From the NCBI GenBank assembly GCA_019417465.1, contig DXVF01000001.1, positions 90,196 to 154,195 of the forward strand: DNA of 64,000 nucleotides, given 5' to 3'. The notes beneath the pieces were generated by a model that was given only the letters and a program-made list of their open reading frames with translations, was not told the origin of the DNA and did no database searches. Both the position numbers and the translations under genes were made by a program. This DNA comes from Clostridiales bacterium (lineage in GTDB: Bacteria > Bacillota > Clostridia > TANB77 > CAG-508). Shown piece after piece: positions 63,101-64,000 of this stretch (positions are counted from its first letter, which is position 1; the number at the start of each line of letters is the position of its first letter).

Positions 63101-64000
63101 CCATTATAACCCCAAGCATATACAGTTCCATCACTATCTAGTGCTAAAGAATGATTTGCTCCAGCAGTTATTCTAATAATATTTTTTAACCCTGTTACTT
63201 GAACTGGTGTATTTGAATTAGTTGTTTTATTATTTCCTAATTGTCCATAGTTATTTAAACCAGTAGCCCATACTGTTCCATCTTCTTTTAGGAATAAAGT
63301 ATGATTATTTCCACATGCAATATCTACAACATTATCTATTTCAATTTTACTTGGTTCTAATTTTCTTACATTGTCGTTTGTTCCTAATTGTCCATATTCA
63401 TTATATCCCCAAGACCACACTGTTCCATTAGCTTTTAGTGCTATATTAAAATCTATACCACTCTTAATTTTTGGATTTGATATATCACCTTCTCTTACAA
63501 CTTTAACAATAACTGTAGCTGTATTTCCAGTTTCAATATTTGTAACTTCTATACGTGCATCTCCATATTTAACAGCTGTAATAAGTCCTGTATCGCTAAC
63601 TGTTACTATGTTTGTATTTAATGATTTATATGTATATGTTTCATTTTCTAAATTATCATATAAAATATTAAATCCTAGATTCATAGAAGCTTCAATTTGA
63701 TTTGTTTCTCCTATGCTATTTAATACTACAATTGATTCTTTTACTTGCAAGCTTGTTTTACTAATTCCAATTAGATATTTTGAATTACTTAATGTTTTAT
63801 CACCTAATTGTCCATAGCTATTGTAACCAGATGTATATACTCTACCTAGGTTATCTGCAGTTACCAGCGAATTATTTGTTGTACTTGATAATAAAGCATC
63901 TTCAAACTTACCTTCACCTTTTTCACCTAATACTTGAGTATATAATTTATTTGTAACAGTTGTTCCATTTCCTGCAGCTCCATATTCGTTATAACCAACT
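48175..64000 (-). CDS. Giant surface protein: RCC1 propellers, BIG2, cadherin-like repeats, dockerin, M23 peptidase (N-terminus beyond window)
   Basis: The open frame runs from TAG-side end 48175 to the right edge without a stop, at least 5,275 codons; the true start lies outside. N-terminal 2,600 residues alternate BIG2-type Ig domains (seven, such as IVTVSDTGLITAVKYGDARIEV) with blocks of RCC1 repeats (GTVWSWGYNEYGQLG type, about 7 per block, six full blocks plus one partial). Next come about 25-28 Cadherin-like beta-sandwich repeats of 75-85 residues (VNGVDA, then EDGT, then YTLTI). Near 49170-48870 is a carboxypeptidase-regulatory-like domain, at about 48860-48680 a type I dockerin (YDLNGDGIVNSLDRS), and at the C-terminus an M23 peptidase with intact zinc residues (HSGIDIS, GHHLHFEM). 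No in-frame CGG occurs. It resembles a secreted, cell-wall-modifying adhesin. Confidence 0.9.
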   Translation of the reverse strand, partial: VGYNEYGAAGNGTTVTNKLYTQVLGEKGEGKFEDALLSSTTNNSLVTADNLGRVYTSGYNSYGQLGDKTLSNSKYLIGISKTSLQVKESIVVLNSIGETNQIEASMNLGFNILYDNLENETYTYKSLNTNIVTVSDTGLITAVKYGDARIEVTNIETGNTATVIVKVVREGDISNPKIKSGIDFNIALKANGTVWSWGYNEYGQLGTNDNVRKLEPSKIEIDNVVDIACGNNHTLFLKEDGTVWATGLNNYGQLGNNKTTNSNTPVQVTGLKNIIRITAGANHSLALDSDGTVYAWGYNGYGQLGDTTTTRRSIPVEVRKLTKIKEISAGNHSSIALDIDGNVYVWGLNTSGQLGLGTKTNVLEATKLTSVSNILQIESGINYNLLVTESGEVYSFGINGSGQLGNGTTTNSLTPVKVKLADGTDLTNIESVSAGTKHVLAKTYDGTAYGWGLDSNYQFGDEVTITRLNPEPIKYSEASDIITEILEVDAGDTHSSIVKEDGTVWVTGKNSYGQLGNGTTITSKSWICISDIKIKVQDTAVTIPEIGGTYQINPQLNVGFNLLYDDMKDGDFAYASNKKEIVDVSDIGVITGIKRGKTKVGITETNTQKTIYIDVYVLEKNDIAFPALATTEYSSVALKSDGTVWTWGLNTNGELGLGDNLNRLAPTKVDIDNVVRISVSTNHVLALRKDGTVYAWGLNTNGQLGTGDNTSSNIPVQVKANTESGYLENIKEISTATNMSMALDESGNVYTWGLNDYGQLGLGNKTSTNMPTILTEISNVTKIEGGNKSAYAITDEGNVYSWGYNSNGQLGDGTNTIRTSPVKVSNISGIIDISASTTDQVLALKDDGTVWGWGYASLGALTDIGGSIPKQIMDTDGTRMKGISSISSGYYASLVITDNGEVLAFGNNGYGELGLGNTVSTQVPKNVIENEDTNLSNVFIAQMGKHYSLYAKEDGSVWATGYNEYGQLGNTSTVAINIPENISSDYLSVDVLELTFNNVDESKKINATYNFGFNLYDYTDSKDIEFSSQDDSIAIVDSYGNVTSKGIGKTYIDIESGSLARRVEINVLKADETSVMDTRAGGKHTVGLKTNGTIWTFGDNSYGQCGVGEVNNINYTSPQEVLNSEGVVFTKIAVGKNHTLALDNNGNVYAFGANSLGQLGNSTGLNSGVITKIEGLEDIVQIECYENTSMAINSDGELYIWGEGYTPIPTKLNFYSKIIDISGKLILSEYGTVWNLNNINQKVPILTNIVEIASGDSHYLALASDGKVYAWGNNSYGQLGLGSIQSTDTPTKITKLPDVESIKAGQYNSYVLTKDNEVYSFGRNSNGSLGLGITDNYVMSPARVTSSNVERISAGQNYATYVADDGFVYSWGTNTCGQLGHGDKLEKSEPTLIGSVKIINKDNTITIKEGEDYTINATLNNTFNLRQDIIDSTGFTFNSIDEKIATVSNGIIKGVSPGLTTVVISHNSSNNNQNIYIEVLDKDVDNAKSVIDVKTANDFSIALKIDGTIWSWGLNTNGQLALGNNVNTNIPSQIKIEKRIVQTAVGSNHIVVLTEEGKVYSAGLNTSGQLGNGTLSNSNTLVEVIDEYGKQIENIARISAVENTTYLLDYDGNIYACGNGYNKLALKLEKLDDISAIYGNYGITKDNKVINLSTKEAVDGLENIIKIAVGTNHVIFLKSDGTAYAMGTNTNGQCGNGTKVNCLTPTVVRNSTGTSSLTDIKDIDAGENFSIAVLQNGEVYTWGSNENNKLGTDQVSDQVLPKKIQSISDGIIVSAGTNSSTYVNSNGKVYDWGLGVNGTLGNGVNANSIEKVLVGTEDVIVSTNHLTIQKSAKQTLTAKVKSFNLIKDETSSGITFTSNDKSVVKVDSLSGEVTGLEEGTTSITVSQDGTDNISIVQVSVIREGIAIKPSVQTVNSTQVILKYDGTVWTYGLNTNGECGIGNNVSSDNLRKVTFDGTNAKIVQIAVGESHVMALDENGYVWTWGRNQYLQLGKDGITSSNIPVKVDLDDKIVKIAAGYNSSFGITENNELIAWGLNTDGQLGVGNYDNRILPTKVETMKNVLDVQSGKSHTMLLTTNGIVWTVGNNSFGALTGTEYKRNTFAKVENLENVAYISSGEYHNMALTTNRKLYVWGYNVHGQLGINSLDTTDTPVQITDITGIKEVSAGRFNSTIVTKDGKLYVAGLNTLGQLGDGTSDYKQVFTESTTISDVYSADSGDTYMMSIKNDGTVWAWGDYYHGTSDIRTVSNSNVPVQIGNQGFSIRDNDISVNIEGTKQIEVNSQFEFNVFKDNIQNSDYEYVSLNTSVATVDNSGTVTGVKVGTTWVKVTEKTTGDVQIVIVRVIEKDNKVAPRVDGGNDYTVVLKADGSLWSFGYNSNGELGNGSLNSADVPKEVNILKSYTNIAIGGNFGLALRNDGNVWSFGLNNVGQLGLGDRNIRQAPTLISNIINITKIAVGKSHAVALGKYGEVYTWGYNDVGQLGTGDTKIAETPTLIEVLGANIVDIAAGDDYTVLVDANGKLYVFGNTQSIIGSNCQVPTEVTTVTNVAKVACGKELIVLTKDGNVQKVASTVQDVYTLGNAIDITAKNDSYMILTNDAKVYNFGTNSNGELGIGSTSAVSTPVQAFENVNSIGSGMNNTYVITNSGLVYASGLNTYGALGNGTKEPSQEYTLVGTREIKATPENILMSVNDVLEIEIESVRYNVLKEDARTENDFELEILDTDIATVESENEIKAVLDGETTLTITMKDTGAEEEVKVVVVPLDAQRIEKLSVNAVDAQVSGVMKYEVTIATDENTGNLLVTTKDTNDKISIDGGITWYEKGTLIETVNLPDPSNEIDILVETENGTQFSYTLTVIKQSNIVDLEHLYVNDIEATATSSTEYSIIVEDIDDATIKAVTTDINAKVGIDGNAEILHEDSKDVSLKDIMIKTVPIKVIAESGKEVNYVLTIYKQSAVTELESLKVDGIDATKNNFLEYSIMVDKNVTEVNVQAIALYDLAGVDINSIGEETKESTRKITLTEDTTQVKIKVTAGTDSKEYTLTIIRKPDATGLGLVYVNGVEIKQNSEGIYETFIANTATNAEVQAIASVNTSTVQIGTEPSEVGSSTVTVNTPDLVNTYTITVTNSEDISDTATYTLLIKKPSTDNTLKEITVSNDEMSVTAVKESGSNIYRAKINAKITQMLITAITNYELAEVKIDTNEYKAGQDTLDITFTGDTYSIEITVKAQDGTEAKYTLILERLSSNVDLEFVKVNGVDAILSTSEVDTYEITLKDKETEILVDVKALDENTNIAINNIAYELGEIEKTVQMDSKDITVKINVKAEDGTLKTYNLIIYGLPDNTKAKEITVNGIKASLVPYTNKYQVRVPKTITEYTVEAISDDSLAYVKIAEFTANKGISTQVINKDVSSDTTTVNINILAQDGATNEDYLLEITTMSDNSKLAYLKVDGNIIDIGDDGEYHTKVGTSKTQVNIEALTDDMLSTVGIGDAGTSNTIIKTESLAEDITIFNIIVTAEDGTKTTYKLNIEKMSNNTDIEIYVNGTLVVPIDGKYEVKIGNDTQATVKGVTIDENAYISIDGNTDILHENTEDVSIISQEKKIEIVVTAEDGTIKTHYLTLKRNSSDNSLLSISAQGVSEDRITQTGEKTYQMIVSNELTTLNLTAVTSDSNAKVKIDTNEYEVNVIAKEISLPDDVNKVTITVQAEDGSEKEYTLTIIKKYLLTLDTIVVEGDIVTLNEEGEYIAWIDPSLTSANVTINPTSNSVNVEAGNIATGTGSLSFTLNTEEDETTLKIVVSSPVEEDLVEYTLKVIKKSSNTELEYVKVEGKVGTEFDGEYTVKVPIQTEKYHMDVKTVSAYAQVKIEDNEYSIGTDSYDVDMTDVISKKVSVTVKAQDGTIKQYMVNIEKISSDNTLKIVKINGVEIEENNKEYRAFIKPGISSVPLYLETTHEGALIQIDDETEVVHTKTETITIDEQEETISVKVTAEDGSIQLYTVYITVESSDVGVESVKVDGKSAILTDEDTYYISATPGASKVEITVTAANQYATVQVDTNVVDIGTSTVTYTLPNETKVVSVPFTITAQDGVTTKTYTLEIEQVSNNTNLSVVKVNDKDITESYDETTKTYLAIIDYSVDESEVYVETENEEATVKIDTGDLSKHTVTESLTTVSTENVYDITIIAEDGTKEIRTLVIKKLSKDASIIRLWVNEEEIEVNEDGISYTAEVLESVKTSTLRIKTADSNTQIEIDGTMMEDKGDVTTNVNTDGVRQVVVTIKTIAEDGVTTITHTLTINIVSDNKEIEYVKANSVEITDYDEKSATYKTFIPAGTTSIPVEVKAISTYATVRIDGNEAVNKLTYTASTSDDITYVNVEIIAEDDSVKTYTVILQKISTDATLKELYKDGIYVDSQEDGNYLINVSEDTTKVNLKAIANNEYANVKIGTEEAQISISEREITLDSGKTTTVPIVVTAQDNTTTKTYTVTINKLSSNNEIEYVKVNSDDITLSYDANTKVFKTFIPANSQTATVDIKAVSNYATLECGDTIGTQLISNVITTDAEETTVEFTVQAENGVSATYYISLTKISTDNTIKEIYVDEKLISPDGDGKYIAEVLETNESAEIKLIANNQYATVSINNGSAKQGEATEIVELSKEKFTEVQVVVTSQNGEVLNEIVTIKKVSDNNSINTVLINGIECKTYDSDTKTYTAYIDETDNTAEVSVMAANNYATVVVDTTSGIGNVTTNVNTSLDITKVAVSVKSESGITEKYTINIIKKSADATAEIIKVNDNVIDDPYEVYVKKLDNKVKVYVKASNDKAYVKIADEEAEIAESTAILEISTGIDNVVIPVIITAQNGTTRETYNITLRRLSNETGIKEILVNDEIVDLNTFEHIVKNVDSVNVKVTTTDEEAKVSIDDKDESVNVANATVPTNLTTVRTIKVTAPDGTIKEYSLTLIKKTTITGKITDANIVGKHFATITVYQTDDTRIEGDLNNPREVIESVQTNADGTYEIVLEPGKYDIVFTEPGYLSYRVTDIDITDGLGATLDTIDLIAGDVVETGEIEIDDLVAIGDNYGTITDENKPEKEKYDLNGDGIVNSLDRSILKKNYGKKAEIVKWVDPDKQVETASINSISTYSSRSASISNQDFILPMSCSYVITSPYGYRVHPVTGETKFHSGIDISGTWHTEIFAVADGEVTYAGVQSGYGNCIEIKHTVNGETVYSFYAHLSQINVTKGQKVKQGEVIGLEGGDPEVDPNPGTSTGHHLHFEMRNSSGSGNSIDPNNYISF
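48178..48600 (-). other. M23 (LytM-type) metallopeptidase domain of the giant protein
   Basis: Residues read SPYGYRVHPVTGETKFHSGIDI, then SFYAHLSQINVTKGQKV and GTSTGHHLHFEMRN. The His and Asp of HSGID and the two His of HLH match the zinc ligands of glycyl-glycine and D,D-endopeptidases. Placed at the extreme C-terminus, it ends SIDPNNYISF at the stop. Confidence 0.9.

Noticed and set aside
48500..63750. Forward-strand open frames inside the giant gene and inside smc
   Set aside because: They are antisense shadows of long, biased repeats, have no ribosome binding site and no recognisable protein pattern.
1..64000. tRNA or rRNA genes
   Set aside because: I saw no T-loop-like GGTTCGAATCC box or other RNA-gene signature on either strand.

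Overview
The window is strongly AT-rich bacterial chromosome from a low-GC, Gram-positive anaerobe of Clostridia type. The evidence is the gene set: an mraZ-rsmH-ftsL cell-division start, minD-minE-rodA, YtaF and a SpoVB/MurJ-type flippase, RicT, four-subunit pyruvate:ferredoxin oxidoreductase, sortase, and a PBP with PASTA domains. Start codons include many TTG and GTG, and ribosome binding sites are strong. I see no tRNA, rRNA or CRISPR array.

The most striking property is translational. Fifteen genes are each split between reading frames, and all 24 breaks have the same form: an in-frame CGG codon at which the frame moves +1, the C is skipped, and reading resumes on the overlapping GGN glycine codon. 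Joining the frames this way gives full-length proteins of the expected family size: RsmH 311 aa, MraZ 143, RsmA 292, PorA 394, a Ca2+-type ATPase of 884 aa with five shifts, and a MacB-type permease of 390 aa with five shifts. By eye I found no in-frame CGG read as arginine anywhere in the window, while CGG out of frame (for example GAC GGA) is common and harmless. This looks like obligatory, genome-wide +1 recoding at CGG, possibly by an unassigned codon or a four-base-reading tRNA-Gly, rather than pseudogenes or random sequencing error.

Layout. 1-2 kb (minus strand): ftsL-like fragment, rsmH and mraZ with an MraZ operator. 2-10 kb: ytaF, a 40-bp perfect inverted repeat, a small membrane protein, smc, a flippase and an HD-GYP protein. 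10-15 kb (minus): minD, minE, rodA, dusB, an anchored protein and a MazF-type toxin. 15.4-18.7 kb (plus): porGDAB behind a near-consensus promoter. 18.7-28 kb (minus): HTH regulator, OPRT-like protein, ferredoxin, ricT, holB, lepB, a WalK/WalR-like two-component pair, a P-type ATPase. 28-31.5 kb: trmL, then an IbrA/IbrB-like module behind a dyad-containing promoter. 31.5-40.5 kb: heterodimeric ABC exporter, M15-type peptidoglycan peptidase, sortase, rsmA, PBP. 40.7-47.9 kb (minus): a two-component system followed by a MacAB-type efflux locus with two adaptors and a cadherin-like surface protein. 48.1 kb to the right edge (minus): one giant surface gene of more than 5,270 codons with alternating RCC1 and Ig-like (BIG2) blocks, a long run of cadherin-like repeats, a dockerin and a C-terminal M23 peptidase.

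Intergenic DNA carries several palindromic repeat families: GGGACGG-core REP-like hairpins, a TATAATAGGAAAG dyad family, and a degenerate TACAAAAGA array downstream of mraZ.
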